64,000 nt of DNA from Channallabes apus. Lineage: Eukaryota; Chordata; Actinopteri; Siluriformes; Clariidae. The position numbers were made by a program, and so were the translations under genes. Under the pieces are notes generated by a model. The model did not search any database, had not been told where the DNA came from, and was given only the letters and a program-made list of their open reading frames with translations. Location: positions 17,415,277-17,479,276 of the forward strand of contig CM060105.1 in NCBI GenBank assembly GCA_030522415.1, written 5' to 3'. Of this stretch, positions 61,801 to 63,526 are shown piece by piece. Position 1 is the stretch's first letter. Each line of letters starts with the position of its first letter.

Positions 61801-63526
61801 AACTAGGGACTGTGGAGGCCAATGGCAAGCATTGAAGGCCAGTGGTGACCAGTGTGTCATTCATCCAGACTATTTTCCTGTTCTGCCACCTATGTGGTGG
61901 AATGATCTTCCTCTAGAATCTTTAAACGACGACTCAAGACGTATCTGTTTCCTTAATTCCTGGACTAATCCCCCTCCCCCACCCCCTTAAAAGAAAAGAA
62001 AAAAAACCTCTTCCCAACTGTGTTTGACTGATGGCACTTAGTTAGTAACCTAATAACCAAGTGGAAGTATCTATCCAATGACGGAAACTTCAAAACACTT
62101 TTTGTAAGTCGCTCTGAATAAGATGTCAAAAGATGTCCAAATGTCTAAAGTATTTACTCTCATTTCGTATGACCGTAGTAGGTCCACCTAGTCAACACTC
62201 ACACATGCATTCACAGACTACGGGCAATTTGGGAACGGCAACTAGCCTAATCTGCATGTCTTTGAACTGTGGGAGGAAACAGGGGAACCCAGATGAAAAC
62301 CCACCAAATATGGGGAGAACATGCTCACAGACCCCACGAAGGAATCGAACCCGGTACCTGGAGGTGCAAGGTGACAGTGCTAACCACGAAGCCACCGTGC
62401 TGCCTGTACAGTATACAGACTGTGTGATGATAAAGTTGCCTAGAACATCAGGACATGTACAGTACAAGGTGGAGGTGCATAGAGTATGTCATGTCTCAGG
62501 GTTTCCAAAAGCCTTTGAGGTCAGTGAGAAACCTCGAAGGCAGGAGAAGCCATCTAGCCTGTGGTTGGGTCATGGCACGTCAAACTACCAGGTCTACAGC
62601 AAAACCAAGACATTTTATTACATCTCAGCCATTCTCGTCTTATTTGATTCATTCATTCATGCGCTTTCTCTTTTTAGTTGAGAAAAATGATGTTATTAAG
62701 TCAGGTAAGTAATGCAAGAAGGTAACTCCAGTTAGACGGTGAGTAAGCAGCAGTGTTATACTTGAACTTATGAGTAAGCGTCTGCAAGTGCACTCGTAAT
62801 GTACGGCCTAGTACTGATTTCCATTTCAAGGTTATACCAGGAATGAATTCCTGAATACCTTTTCAAACTCAGAACGAATTAATGATTCCATTTACATTAA
62901 CACTGTAACACATGAGTGTGAAATTTGTCTAGGTAGGTCTCTTCTTACTGTGAATTTCCTTGTTCTATAAAAAGAAAAACAATAACAAGTCGAATAATAA
63001 AGAGGGTTGCGGACGGTGAAAGCAGCGTCCCTGCAAATTACAGTCAAGAACACAATGAACCATGCCAGATTTGCGGCGCGTTTTATCGTTGTCTCATTTA
63101 TACCCACACAATAAGAATAAAAATTACTTTCCGGGATCATAGAGTAATACATAAAACAGCAGACTGAGCCAGAAACTGCTCTCACTTTTTTTTTCTCTCT
63201 TTTAGTTTTGTAGGGTAAACTATGTCCTATTTTCAAGTTTCGTTTGCTTGCATCTGGGTTGCTGTCCAGTGAATAAAAATAGCCGAGAAATGATGCTCAA
63301 AATATACAGATCCCAAAACAACAACAACAAAAAAAAAAACCTCACATAAACAAAAGAGACTCACCTGCCAGACGAGTGGCTCGGCGAGCTGTGTTGAGTT
63401 TGAGAGGCAGACGCTGAGGACCAGAGTGTGGGAGGAGGACGTGAGGATGCTGGCGATGATGGCGTCCCGCATGGAGAAGGGGAGCATGGTGTAAACCACG
63501 AACACTATAAACAGAAAGAAAGAGAC
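3664..63526 (-). CDS. ADCY2: Adenylate cyclase type 2 gene, partial, 21 exons seen
   Basis: The product is a membrane adenylate cyclase that makes cAMP from ATP; type 2 is stimulated by Gs-alpha and, conditionally, by G-beta-gamma (family knowledge). The 21 exons on the minus strand encode about 840 residues: TM4-TM6 of the first bundle, C1a, C1b, TM7-TM12 and the first part of C2a. Assignment to type 2 rather than 4 or 7 rests on stretches such as [28 protein letters not shown] and [16 protein letters not shown], compared with remembered mammalian ADCY2. Exon borders were set by AG/GT and phase. All phases chain except between E13 and E14, where an exon of length 3n+2 is missing from my annotation. 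E16 is interrupted by a LINE. The N-terminus and the end of C2a are outside the window. Which teleost paralogue (a or b) this is cannot be told. Confidence 0.93.
4068..4175 (-). CDS. ADCY2: ADCY2 E20, C2a domain
   Basis: The exon is 108 bp, phase 0 at both ends, between acceptor ATTGCCAG and donor GTGGGC. It encodes [20 protein letters not shown] followed by [16 protein letters not shown]. The lysine of EKIKTIG is the adenine-contacting residue of C2a in mammalian enzymes. The sequence is essentially identical to vertebrate ADCY2 up to AATGL and diverges only at the 3' end of the exon. Confidence 0.95.
4176..6014. other. Intron E19-E20 with tandem duplication
   Basis: The intron is 1.8 kb. 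Its main content is a direct tandem duplication (4788-5979), described separately. The 600 bases nearest E20 hold A/T-rich sequence and short ATT runs with nothing recognisable. Confidence 0.75.
4788..5979 (+). repeat. Direct tandem duplication of intronic sequence, about 0.6 kb
   Basis: Copy 1 (about 4788-5378) and copy 2 (about 5379-5979) share a start near AGGCTTAAAATTGTGCA, the block GGTAACAAGATGCACAT, and the block GATCACTGACGGTAGCTC that leads to GACATCAG and ATATACAG. They differ by substitutions, ATT-run length and an extra segment of about 30 bp near 5660-5690 in copy 2. Copy 2 ends about 35 bp from the donor of E19, so only intron was copied. Confidence 0.85.
6015..6161 (-). CDS. 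ADCY2: ADCY2 E19, C2a domain
   Basis: The exon is 147 bp, phase 0 at both ends, with acceptor TTCCCCCAG and donor GTACAG. It encodes [20 protein letters not shown] then [20 protein letters not shown] and NEIIADFDE. This is the first strand-helix unit of C2a and is one of the exons that best identifies type 2. Confidence 0.96.
6446..6604 (-). CDS. ADCY2: ADCY2 E18, signalling helix and start of C2
   Basis: The exon is 159 bp, phase 0 at both ends, with acceptor TAACAG and donor GTGCGT. It encodes [40 protein letters not shown] and [13 protein letters not shown]. This is the cytoplasmic coiled helix that follows TM12 and leads into C2a, including the [11 protein letters not shown] motif shared by class III cyclases. 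Confidence 0.96.
6605..7060. other. Intron E17-E18
   Basis: The intron is 456 bp. It has a T-run with a short TA stretch near 6800 and otherwise unremarkable sequence. Confidence 0.7.
7061..7145 (-). CDS. ADCY2: ADCY2 E17, TM12
   Basis: The exon is 85 bp (1 + 28 codons), with acceptor TTTGCCAG and donor GTGGGT. After one base completing the split codon it encodes [20 protein letters not shown] then TLLVLARQ. It covers the end of the TM11-TM12 loop and TM12. It is the splice partner of the exon broken by the LINE. Confidence 0.93.
7193..7298. repeat. Compound TA / TCTA microsatellite
   Basis: About eight to ten TCTA units flanked by long TA runs. The tyrosine-isoleucine ORF over it is an artefact of the repeat. 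Confidence 0.9.
7725..7868 (-). mobile_element. tRNA-derived SINE, second family (S2)
   Basis: The block reads GGGTTAAGGGCCTTGCTCAA on the plus strand. A reverse-complement box-B-like GGTTTGAACC (7818-7827) is followed by a degenerate head. Related copies lie at 18590, 19235, 21189, 24085, 26815 and 27040. It is a truncated copy and not a tRNA gene. Confidence 0.65.
7948..8222 (-). mobile_element. tRNA-derived SINE, first family (S1)
   Basis: On the plus strand it runs from the tail (CCGCTTTATCCTGTACACAG) to the head (GTGCTAACCACTACACCACC). The head, read on the minus strand, contains a GGTTCGATTCCC box-B match. About fifteen more copies or fragments lie in the window, making this the commonest interspersed repeat here. 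Confidence 0.8.
9318..9796. mobile_element. Non-autonomous hAT-type element, second family
   Basis: The left end is CAGTGTTGGGGG and the right end, read inward, is CAGTGTTGTATGTAACG. The flanks GTGAGAGG (9310-9317) and GTTAGAGG (9797-9804) match at 7 of 8 bases, consistent with an aged 8-bp target duplication. The interior is rich in GTAAC/GTTAC. There is no coding capacity. Confidence 0.75.
10649..10669 (-). CDS. ADCY2: ADCY2 E16, 3' fragment beyond LINE insertion
   Basis: Read on the minus strand after the 8-bp repeat copy at 10670-10677, these 21 bases continue the broken codon and give TTQLWK plus two bases, then donor GTAACA at 10648-10643. Joined to the 17444-17595 fragment and to E17, the loop reads [19 protein letters not shown]. 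The human order is DYSQVLFERPGIWKDLK (from memory), so position, length and the L-aromatic-x-basic-PG pattern all fit. The fragment is short, so the call rests on the repeat, the phase and this alignment together. The donor is only moderate. Confidence 0.68.
10670..10677. repeat. Left target-site duplication of the LINE
   Basis: CTGTACTC, identical to 17444-17451 immediately after the LINE 3' tail. It derives from ADCY2 E16 (GAGTACAG on the minus strand). Confidence 0.7.
10828..11733 (+). CDS. LINE ORF1, zinc-finger, coiled coil and SGNH esterase
   Basis: The 301-residue protein opens with [11 protein letters not shown] and FICDRCVL, a Cys-x2-Cys pair arrangement typical of a zinc-binding domain. 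A heptad-like segment, [18 protein letters not shown], follows. The C-terminal half is an SGNH hydrolase-like domain: GDS in [12 protein letters not shown] (about residue 140), GANDIR, and DSVHPT as the Asp-His block. Such esterase ORF1 proteins occur in L2/CR1-group LINEs and are thought to help ribonucleoprotein assembly or membrane contact. The ATG is at 10828 and the ORF ends in TGA. ORF2 continues in the same frame directly after this stop. Confidence 0.88.
   Translation: MSTVQLVQCVECRMFRHSSSVISDNFICDRCVLVSTLTEKISALEERIQTLERVRKRESSVIPVADSLGATGGDKQPPTPALEPSQRGEWVTTRRHTRSAKANAKASPPEHTSSALHVSNRFALLSAAPAEKPERALVIGDSILRHVTLARPLGAPAAVVRCIPGARAPDIAGNLRALGQHRFSKIVVHAGANDIRLRQSEVSKSNFTEVFKLAKAMSDEVVCSGPIPMRRGDITYSRLWSLNRWMSRWCSENNVGFIDNWKTFEGKAGLLGRDSVHPTREGAALISCSIAHSLSRGLVNL
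11734..16424 (+). CDS. LINE ORF2, endonuclease-reverse transcriptase, split by Tc1
   Basis: Two in-frame pieces, 11734-11896 and 13519-16424, rejoin exactly when the Tc1 and one TA are removed (3069 bp, 1022 codons plus stop). An APE-type endonuclease comes first: LNIRSL, LTETW, YRPPG, AGDFNIH and SDHYLV. The reverse transcriptase follows: [22 protein letters not shown], the [12 protein letters not shown] aspartates, [11 protein letters not shown] and the YADD catalytic box. A C-terminal region with [12 protein letters not shown] and LHWLPV is typical of L2/Rex1-like elements. There is no ATG between the ORF1 stop and the endonuclease core; the first Met is near 14058. As it stands the element cannot make a full ORF2. 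Confidence 0.9.
11897..13516 (-). mobile_element. Tc1-like DNA transposon nested in LINE ORF2
   Basis: The 1620-bp element has inverted repeats of about 214-216 bp (11897-12110 and 13301-13516) beginning CAGTGGTGTGAAA. It is flanked by TA at 11895-11896 and 13517-13518, the standard Tc1 target duplication. The single transposase gene is on the minus strand. Both ends and the interior are complete. The only coding defect seen is one nonsense codon. Confidence 0.93.
12115..13137 (-). pseudogene. Tc1 transposase with one internal stop
   Basis: The frame runs from ATG at 13137 to a stop at 12115, 340 codons, which is full length for Tc1 transposases. It contains a helix-turn-helix DNA-binding region ([20 protein letters not shown]), then GRPTKI. 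The catalytic DDE part follows: LWTDETK (first Asp), DNDPKHT (second Asp) and SPDLNPIE (Glu). A TAA at 12664-12666 interrupts just after TDETKV, where relatives normally have glutamate; GAA to TAA is one base change. No frameshift was found. Confidence 0.9.
17444..17451. repeat. Right target-site duplication of the LINE
   Basis: CTGTACTC immediately after the GAATT tail; pairs with 10670-10677. Confidence 0.7.
17444..17595 (-). CDS. ADCY2: ADCY2 E16, 5' fragment, TM10-TM11
   Basis: The exon starts after acceptor CTCTTGCAG and encodes [40 protein letters not shown] and [10 protein letters not shown] plus two bases. This gives TM10, a short loop, TM11 and the beginning of the TM11-TM12 loop. 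The host sequence then meets the LINE 3' tail directly, with no usable donor at the junction (GTTCAA on the minus strand). The remaining 21 bases of the exon are at 10649-10669. As read, this allele cannot splice E16 normally to E17. Confidence 0.9.
18590..18705 (-). mobile_element. S2 SINE fragment
   Basis: It shows the plus-strand order GAGCCCAAAAGTGGTGACTT, GGGGTTTGAACC and CACTGAGCTGCCCC, matching the S2 head. Confidence 0.65.
19235..19370 (-). mobile_element. S2 SINE fragment
   Basis: It shows the plus-strand order TTGCTCAATGGCTCAACAG, GGGGCTCGAACCC and CTTAACCGACTGAGCCACC. The head is well preserved, including box B. Confidence 0.7.
19395..19636 (-). mobile_element. Degenerate S1 SINE
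   Basis: It runs tail to head on the plus strand, from GGGGTACATCTAGGCAGGGT to GTGCTAACCACTACACCCTC. It is more diverged than the other S1 copies. Confidence 0.65.
20993..21436 (+). mobile_element. S1 SINE interrupted by an S2 SINE
   Basis: The S1 head begins GGGCGGCACGGTGGC, passes GTTCAATTCCCGCC and reaches CCCTGCGATGGA. It resumes at ACACCCTATCCAGGATGC and ends with GGATAAAGCGGTAGAG. The inserted 21189-21330 is an S2 copy in the opposite orientation. Confidence 0.8.
21189..21330 (-). mobile_element. S2 SINE nested in S1
   Basis: It carries TTTGGCAGATGCCCTTGTCC, TTATCTCATTATACATCTGA, GGGTTTGAACC and CCACTGAGCCACCC. It splits the S1 copy at a CCTGCGATGGA / CACACCCTAT join. Confidence 0.75.
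22501..23812 (-). mobile_element. Tc1-like transposon, internally deleted
   Basis: The ends CACACGTGGACAAAATTG (22501) and CAATTTTGTCCACGTGTG (to 23812) are inverted repeats. The arms are similar for over 200 bp. TA follows the right end; the left flank has lost it. It is about 1.3 kb, shorter than an intact Tc1. Confidence 0.85.
22793..23440 (-). pseudogene. Tc1 transposase remnant, catalytic end deleted
   Basis: The N-terminal part starts at ATG near 23440 ([15 protein letters not shown], then [20 protein letters not shown]), with later frameshifts and stops. A second segment, 22793-23146, reads [20 protein letters not shown] and then [12 protein letters not shown], giving the first catalytic Asp. 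The sequence jumps soon after [17 protein letters not shown] residues to the end of the gene. The second Asp and the Glu of the DDE triad are therefore missing and the protein is dead. Confidence 0.8.
24085..24360 (-). mobile_element. S2 SINE, degenerate
   Basis: It carries GGCATTTGGCCGACACTTTT, TATCCAGGGTGACTTACAC and, about 200 bp on, GGGGCTTGAACCCCCACCC followed by CAGTAACCCAGAGAGCCTTA. The middle is diverged. Confidence 0.55.
24831..25015 (-). mobile_element. Fragment of the 22501-23812 Tc1 family
   Basis: It is near-identical to about 22708-22885 (ACCCCTAACTTAA, TTGTTGCACAACC, GAACATAACAGCGCCTCCTC). It lacks terminal repeats on either side. Confidence 0.8.
25765..26105 (-). mobile_element. 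S1 SINE, long copy
   Basis: It runs from the tail (TATACCGCTTTATCCTGTAT), through a CA run near 25879 and GACTGTGGGAGGAAACCGGA, to GGAATCGAGCC, GGATCGAACCCGGACCC and CACTACACCACCATGCCG. It looks near full length. Confidence 0.85.
26815..27005 (-). mobile_element. S2 SINE, best copy
   Basis: The order on the plus strand is TTACATTTACATTTAGGCAT, GGCAGACGCTCTTATCCAGA, AAGGGCCTTGCTCAAGGGCC, GGGGTTTGAACCTGGGA and TTAACCACTGAGCTACCCC. This is the most complete S2 copy. A second partial copy follows at 27040-27140. Confidence 0.8.
27040..27140 (-). mobile_element. S2-like SINE fragment
   Basis: It carries TAAACCTTTATTTGTCACAT, CTTCTGATCAGTAACTCAGT and CCCCTGAGCCACCACTACCC. It lacks the central part. 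Confidence 0.5.
27385..27765 (-). mobile_element. Tc1/mariner transposase remnant
   Basis: Minus-strand translation gives [16 protein letters not shown], matching the [14 protein letters not shown] motif of Tc1 transposases. The DNA before it (CATCAGACCACATGACCTTT) corresponds to the region of the first Asp. It is degenerate. The block at 26225-26480 may belong to the same insertion. Confidence 0.65.
28130..28243 (-). CDS. ADCY2: ADCY2 E15, glycosylated extracellular loop
   Basis: The exon is 114 bp, phase 0 at both ends, with acceptor TGCCCAG and donor GTGAGT. It encodes [20 protein letters not shown] then [18 protein letters not shown]. This is the large loop between TM9 and TM10. NIS and NET are N-glycosylation sequons; mammalian ADCY2 also carries NTT/NTS sequons here. 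The loop is poorly conserved, so the call rests on FFL at the start, the LP-YF junction and phase. Confidence 0.87.
28244..30876. other. Intron E14-E15
   Basis: It holds GT and TTTA runs (28820-28855, 28928-28970, 29180-29201), A-runs, and a complete tRNA-SINE of a third family (29755-30160). ATT runs lie near 30550. Nothing else was recognised. Confidence 0.65.
29755..30160 (-). mobile_element. Long tRNA-derived SINE, third family
   Basis: The head is at the right. On the minus strand it reads GGGCCTCCGAGTGACTCAAT, a tRNA-like A box, then GAGTTCGATTCCCGGGTGAT, a box B match. The body contains CTGATTGGCC and GTGAGCTCACGCAAGCGG. The tail contains CCCTAGTGATGGGGAGGA. Fragments of the same family lie at 52965-53120 and 55570-55700. 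Confidence 0.8.
30877..30955 (-). CDS. ADCY2: ADCY2 E14, TM9
   Basis: The exon is 79 bp (1 + 26 codons), with acceptor CCTTACTCAG and donor GTGAGT. It encodes [20 protein letters not shown] then MAVFNM. It matches the ANRPW...MAVFNM segment of mammalian ADCY2. It needs two bases from the preceding exon, but E13 ends in phase 0, so an exon is missing between them. A longer plus-strand and a longer minus-strand ORF here are shadows. Confidence 0.88.
31720..32008 (-). mobile_element. S1 SINE
   Basis: It runs tail to head on the plus strand: CCGCTTTATCCTGTATACAG, CCAATTAGCCTAATC, GGACTGTGGGAGGAAACCGG, GGGAATCGAACC and GTGCTAACCGCTACACCA. Confidence 0.8.
32170..32512 (+). mobile_element. S1 SINE
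   Basis: The head is at the left: GTGTGGTTAGCGCGGTCGCC, then GAGGATTCGATTTCCGCC, then GCATGGAGTTTGCATGTTCT, ending AGGATAAGTGGTATAGAGAA. Confidence 0.82.
33165..33560. repeat. Second copy of the dispersed repeat at 1660-2710
   Basis: CTGTAGTGTCCGTAAC and AATTGGCCAAGTTTCATCTG are reverse complements of blocks at 2312-2328 and near 1730. ATGTTTTGGCTGTATAGC is in the same orientation as the block near 2646. It carries no hAT insertion. Confidence 0.5.
34720..34906. mobile_element. Tc1-like 3' end fragment
   Basis: It ends with GTGTGTCCAAACTTTTGACT then GGTAC, the terminal inverted repeat of a common fish Tc1 family. No transposase is left. Confidence 0.55.
35160..35217. repeat. ATT / AGT triplet microsatellite
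   Basis: About ten ATT units followed by about nine AGT units. Confidence 0.9.
35926..36010 (-). CDS. ADCY2: ADCY2 E13, TM8
   Basis: The exon is 85 bp (1 + 28 codons), with acceptor TCAAACAG and donor GTGAGTG. It encodes [20 protein letters not shown] then ICFAGRIL. It matches the ISFGAAFLLL...CFAG helix of ADCY2. The exon ends in phase 0. Confidence 0.93.
36011..36905. other. Intron E12-E13
   Basis: An 895-bp intron with an ATA run near 36170. Nothing else was recognised. Confidence 0.7.
36906..37003 (-). CDS. ADCY2: ADCY2 E12, TM7
   Basis: The exon is 98 bp, with acceptor TGTATTACAG and donor GTAAGT. It encodes [20 protein letters not shown], then [12 protein letters not shown] plus two bases. 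It contains the junction from the C1b linker into TM7, the first helix of the second membrane bundle, and is nearly identical to mammalian ADCY2. Confidence 0.95.
37004..37903. other. Intron E11-E12
   Basis: A 900-bp intron with AT-rich sequence, A-runs and AAATA repeats (about 37527-37547). Nothing else was recognised. Confidence 0.7.
37904..37973 (-). CDS. ADCY2: ADCY2 E11, end of C1b
   Basis: The exon is 70 bp (1 + 23 codons), with acceptor TTGTCAG and donor GTATGG. It encodes [20 protein letters not shown] then EKE, matching [20 protein letters not shown] of ADCY2. Confidence 0.95.
38154..38234 (-). CDS. ADCY2: ADCY2 E10, C1b
   Basis: The exon is 81 bp, with acceptor CATTCAG and donor GTGAGT. 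It encodes [20 protein letters not shown] then DGISAQ plus two bases. This charged helix of C1b is diagnostic for type 2. The 90-bp intron upstream is a multiple of three without stops. Confidence 0.96.
38325..38368 (-). CDS. ADCY2: ADCY2 E9, 44-bp microexon in C1b
   Basis: The exon lies between acceptor CTTTTTCAG and donor GTCAGT and encodes [14 protein letters not shown] plus two bases, completing Arg with the next exon. ADCY2 has DVPMGQHNF at this place. Confidence 0.93.
38885..39053 (+). repeat. Left inverted terminal repeat of DIRS element
   Basis: Reverse complement of 40563-40730 with few differences (for example CACACCAAATTT against CACTGCAAATTT). Confidence 0.88.
39098..39182. repeat. 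Internal complementary region of DIRS element
   Basis: The first half (GCATCTCGTTCCCGCCTTTT, then GGGTTACAGCAAAGTAACC) is the reverse complement of 38830-38884. The second half (GTTCCCTTTCAAAGGC) is the reverse complement of the sequence just inside 40760. In DIRS elements this region is thought to template joining of the ends in a circular intermediate. Confidence 0.85.
39288..39550 (-). pseudogene. DIRS tyrosine recombinase, C-terminal part
   Basis: Minus-strand frame with [18 protein letters not shown], then [20 protein letters not shown] and [24 protein letters not shown] supplies the His-x-x-Arg, and RFYSLD supplies the catalytic Tyr of tyrosine recombinases. The N-terminal half is deleted and the frame is fused to reverse-transcriptase remnant sequence upstream. 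Confidence 0.85.
39540..40440 (-). pseudogene. DIRS reverse transcriptase remnant
   Basis: The frame reads [16 protein letters not shown] upstream of position 40296, then [35 protein letters not shown] (first catalytic Asp), [10 protein letters not shown] (the IDD catalytic box) and [14 protein letters not shown]. It shifts frame near 39705 and continues as [20 protein letters not shown], a connection region. It then breaks into the recombinase remnant. No start codon for a whole protein is visible. Confidence 0.85.
40563..40730 (-). repeat. Right inverted terminal repeat of DIRS element
   Basis: Pairs with 38885-39053. Confidence 0.88.
41414..41590 (-). CDS. ADCY2: ADCY2 E8, start of C1b with PFANL
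   Basis: The exon is 177 bp, phase 0 at both ends, with acceptor CTTACTCAG and donor GTGAGT. It encodes [40 protein letters not shown] and [19 protein letters not shown]. Mammalian ADCY2 has PFAHL at the place read here as PFANL; PFAHL is the named G-beta-gamma-interaction motif of this isoform (family knowledge). The rest of the block is near-identical. Confidence 0.95.
42725..43090 (-). mobile_element. Tc1-like element, internally deleted
   Basis: The block GGTGATTTCTGAGGCTTGGT, then CTCTGCAGCAGAGCTAAG, is the reverse complement of the N-terminal transposase region of a common fish Tc1 family. CCATATGTGTTATTTCATAG (about 43030) matches the 3' region of that family. The ends are joined across a large deletion. 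Confidence 0.65.
43630..44948. repeat. Pentanucleotide satellite with higher-order units
   Basis: About 1.3 kb of 5-bp units related to TAGTA: TAGTA, CAGTA, TAGTG, and rarer TATGG and TAGCA. A higher-order period of 110 bp is visible, because the marker block TATGGTAGTG with a TAGCATAGTA downstream recurs at 44681 and 44791. On the minus strand two frames are stop-free over hundreds of codons (tyrosine, threonine, leucine, isoleucine). This is an effect of the unit sequence, not a gene. Confidence 0.95.
46026..46158 (-). CDS. ADCY2: ADCY2 E7, end of C1a
   Basis: The exon is 133 bp (1 + 44 codons), with acceptor TCCCTTAG and donor GTACGG. It encodes [40 protein letters not shown] and INPK. 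It is the C-terminal strand-helix unit of C1a. Confidence 0.95.
46493..46651 (-). CDS. ADCY2: ADCY2 E6, C1a core
   Basis: The exon is 159 bp, with acceptor TCGTTACAG and donor GTGAGA. It completes a Lys codon, then encodes [40 protein letters not shown] and [13 protein letters not shown] plus two bases. It includes the [13 protein letters not shown] block that packs against C2a. Conservation is near complete. Confidence 0.96.
47208..47540 (-). mobile_element. S1 SINE
   Basis: It runs tail to head on the plus strand: CTATACCACTTAATCCTATG, CA run, TGTGGGAGGAAACTGGAGTA, GGGAATCGAACCCGGACCC and TAAGCCACCGTGCCGCC. Confidence 0.82.
47751..47821. repeat. ATA then ATT triplet run
   Basis: About fourteen ATA units pass directly into about nine ATT units, so the two halves are complementary and could fold back. 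Confidence 0.9.
48543..48593. repeat. CA dinucleotide microsatellite
   Basis: About 24 CA units, joined directly to a truncated S1 SINE. Confidence 0.95.
48595..48783 (-). mobile_element. S1 SINE, truncated
   Basis: The body and head are present (GGACTGTGGGAGGAAACCGG, GGGAATCGAACCCGGACCC, GTGCAAGGCGACAATGC). The tail part is replaced by the CA run and the extreme head by a TA run. Confidence 0.8.
49980..50140 (+). mobile_element. Mariner-related fragment
   Basis: GAGTTCCTGGGAGGCCAGTG, ACCTTGATGGTATCCAAGCA and TATATAGAGAAATAAA match 56665-56820 closely. The transposase part is missing. Confidence 0.6.
50265..50392 (-). CDS. ADCY2: ADCY2 E5, C1a core with second metal Asp
   Basis: The exon is 128 bp, with acceptor TTTTACAG and donor GTAAAA. 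It encodes [40 protein letters not shown] and AI plus two bases. The Asp of LGDCYYC is the second metal-binding residue of C1a. The acceptor pyrimidine tract is a microsatellite of T's and CT's. Confidence 0.96.
50501..50612 (-). CDS. ADCY2: ADCY2 E4, C1a with first metal Asp
   Basis: The exon is 112 bp (1 + 37 codons), with acceptor TTTCGGCAG and donor GTAACG. It encodes [20 protein letters not shown] then [17 protein letters not shown]. The Asp of YADIVGFT is the first metal-binding residue. The 108-bp intron to E5 is stop-free in frame. Confidence 0.96.
50613..52036. other. Intron E3-E4
   Basis: It contains a short ATCC run (50890-50913) and a truncated S1 SINE (50980-51145). The remainder shows nothing recognised. 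Confidence 0.65.
50980..51145 (-). mobile_element. S1 SINE, truncated
   Basis: CATTTTGGAAACGCCAATTA, GGAAACCAGGGAACCCAGAG and GTGCTAACCACTACACCACC are present. The head is shortened: GACCTGGAGGTGCAATGCG without the box B. Confidence 0.75.
52037..52185 (-). CDS. ADCY2: ADCY2 E3, helix before C1a
   Basis: The exon is 149 bp, with acceptor ATCTCTAG and donor GTAGGA. It encodes [40 protein letters not shown] and LYVQRHTNV plus two bases. The [10 protein letters not shown] block is the coupling helix that precedes C1a. Confidence 0.95.
52325..52740 (-). mobile_element. Tc1-like transposon remnant
   Basis: GACGAGAAGGCCTGGCTCAC, GTTCATCCCAAAGGTGCTCA and TCAAGTTCTTCCACACCGAA are the antisense of a widespread fish Tc1 transposase. 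The right end, CAAATACTTTTGTCCATA, is its terminal inverted repeat. The 2790-3164 remnant may belong to a related family. Confidence 0.75.
54090..54123. repeat. GA dinucleotide microsatellite
   Basis: About 16 GA units. Confidence 0.95.
54659..55500 (+). mobile_element. Cluster of four S1 SINE copies, head to tail
   Basis: Copies or fragments at 54659-54885, 54900-54960 (head only), 55017-55250 and 55252-55500 all have the head at the left. Heads: GGTGCGGTGGTTAGCACTGT, GGTGGCGTAGTGGTTATCAC, GGCACGGTGGCTTAGTG and GTGGTGTAGAACTATAGC. They differ in truncation and divergence. Confidence 0.75.
56580..56830 (+). mobile_element. Mariner transposase C-terminal remnant
   Basis: Plus-strand translation from about 56608 gives [20 protein letters not shown], matching the SPDLAPSDFHLFGPLK motif of mariner transposases. 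The 3' part is shared with 49980-50140. The N-terminal part is lost. Confidence 0.75.
57742..57985 (+). mobile_element. tRNA-derived SINE, another family
   Basis: The head is GGTGACTCAGTGGTACTGTA with GTTCAATTCCCACCC. The body is AAGGTTTGTGCCAGGAGG, GGAATCCGGAAGAA, then GGACAGGAGCAGCCCAAAGA, a layout familiar from fish SINEs. Confidence 0.65.
58520..58669 (-). CDS. ADCY2: ADCY2 E2, TM6 and following helix
   Basis: The exon is 150 bp, phase 0 at both ends, with acceptor TGTGTACAG and donor GTACGA. It encodes [40 protein letters not shown] and [12 protein letters not shown]6 is followed by the cytoplasmic helix leading to C1a. The first Met is an internal residue (Ile in mammals), not a start. 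Confidence 0.95.
59440..60300 (+). mobile_element. Probable Tc1-like remnant with SINE inside
   Basis: TGATGAGAGAGGACAGA (59503-59519), then AGACTGGTTCAAG, and CTACAATGGACACAGACTCA (about 60232) match in order the sense strand of a known fish Tc1-like transposase gene. The S1 SINE at 59868-60150 lies between them. Much of the middle is unrecognisable. Confidence 0.45.
59868..60150 (-). mobile_element. S1 SINE
   Basis: It runs tail to head on the plus strand: TTATTCTGTATACAGGGTAG, GGAGCCTATCCCAAGTGATT, TGTGGGAGGAAACCGGAGTA and TAAGCCACCGTGCCGCC. Confidence 0.8.
62180..62405 (-). mobile_element. S1 SINE, tail-truncated
   Basis: GGGAACGGCAACTAGCC, ACTGTGGGAGGAAACAGGGG, GGAATCGAACCCGGTACC and AAGCCACCGTGCTGCC are present. 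The tail half is missing. Confidence 0.8.
63365..63526 (-). CDS. ADCY2: ADCY2 E1 (first seen), TM4-TM5
   Basis: The exon is 162 bp, phase 0 at both ends, with acceptor CTATTGCAG and donor GTGAGT. It encodes [40 protein letters not shown] and [14 protein letters not shown]. Two hydrophobic helices of the first bundle are joined by MRDAII. NST is an N-glycosylation sequon in the following loop. Upstream exons lie beyond 64000. Confidence 0.95.

Larger units (their letters stand above)
58670..63364. other. Intron E1-E2, 4.7 kb
   Basis: It holds an ATC run (58769-58800), a probable Tc1-like remnant (59440-60300) carrying an S1 SINE (59868-60150), and another S1 SINE (62180-62405). I see nothing recognised in 58810-59430, 60310-62170 or 62410-63360 apart from A- and C-runs. 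Confidence 0.6.
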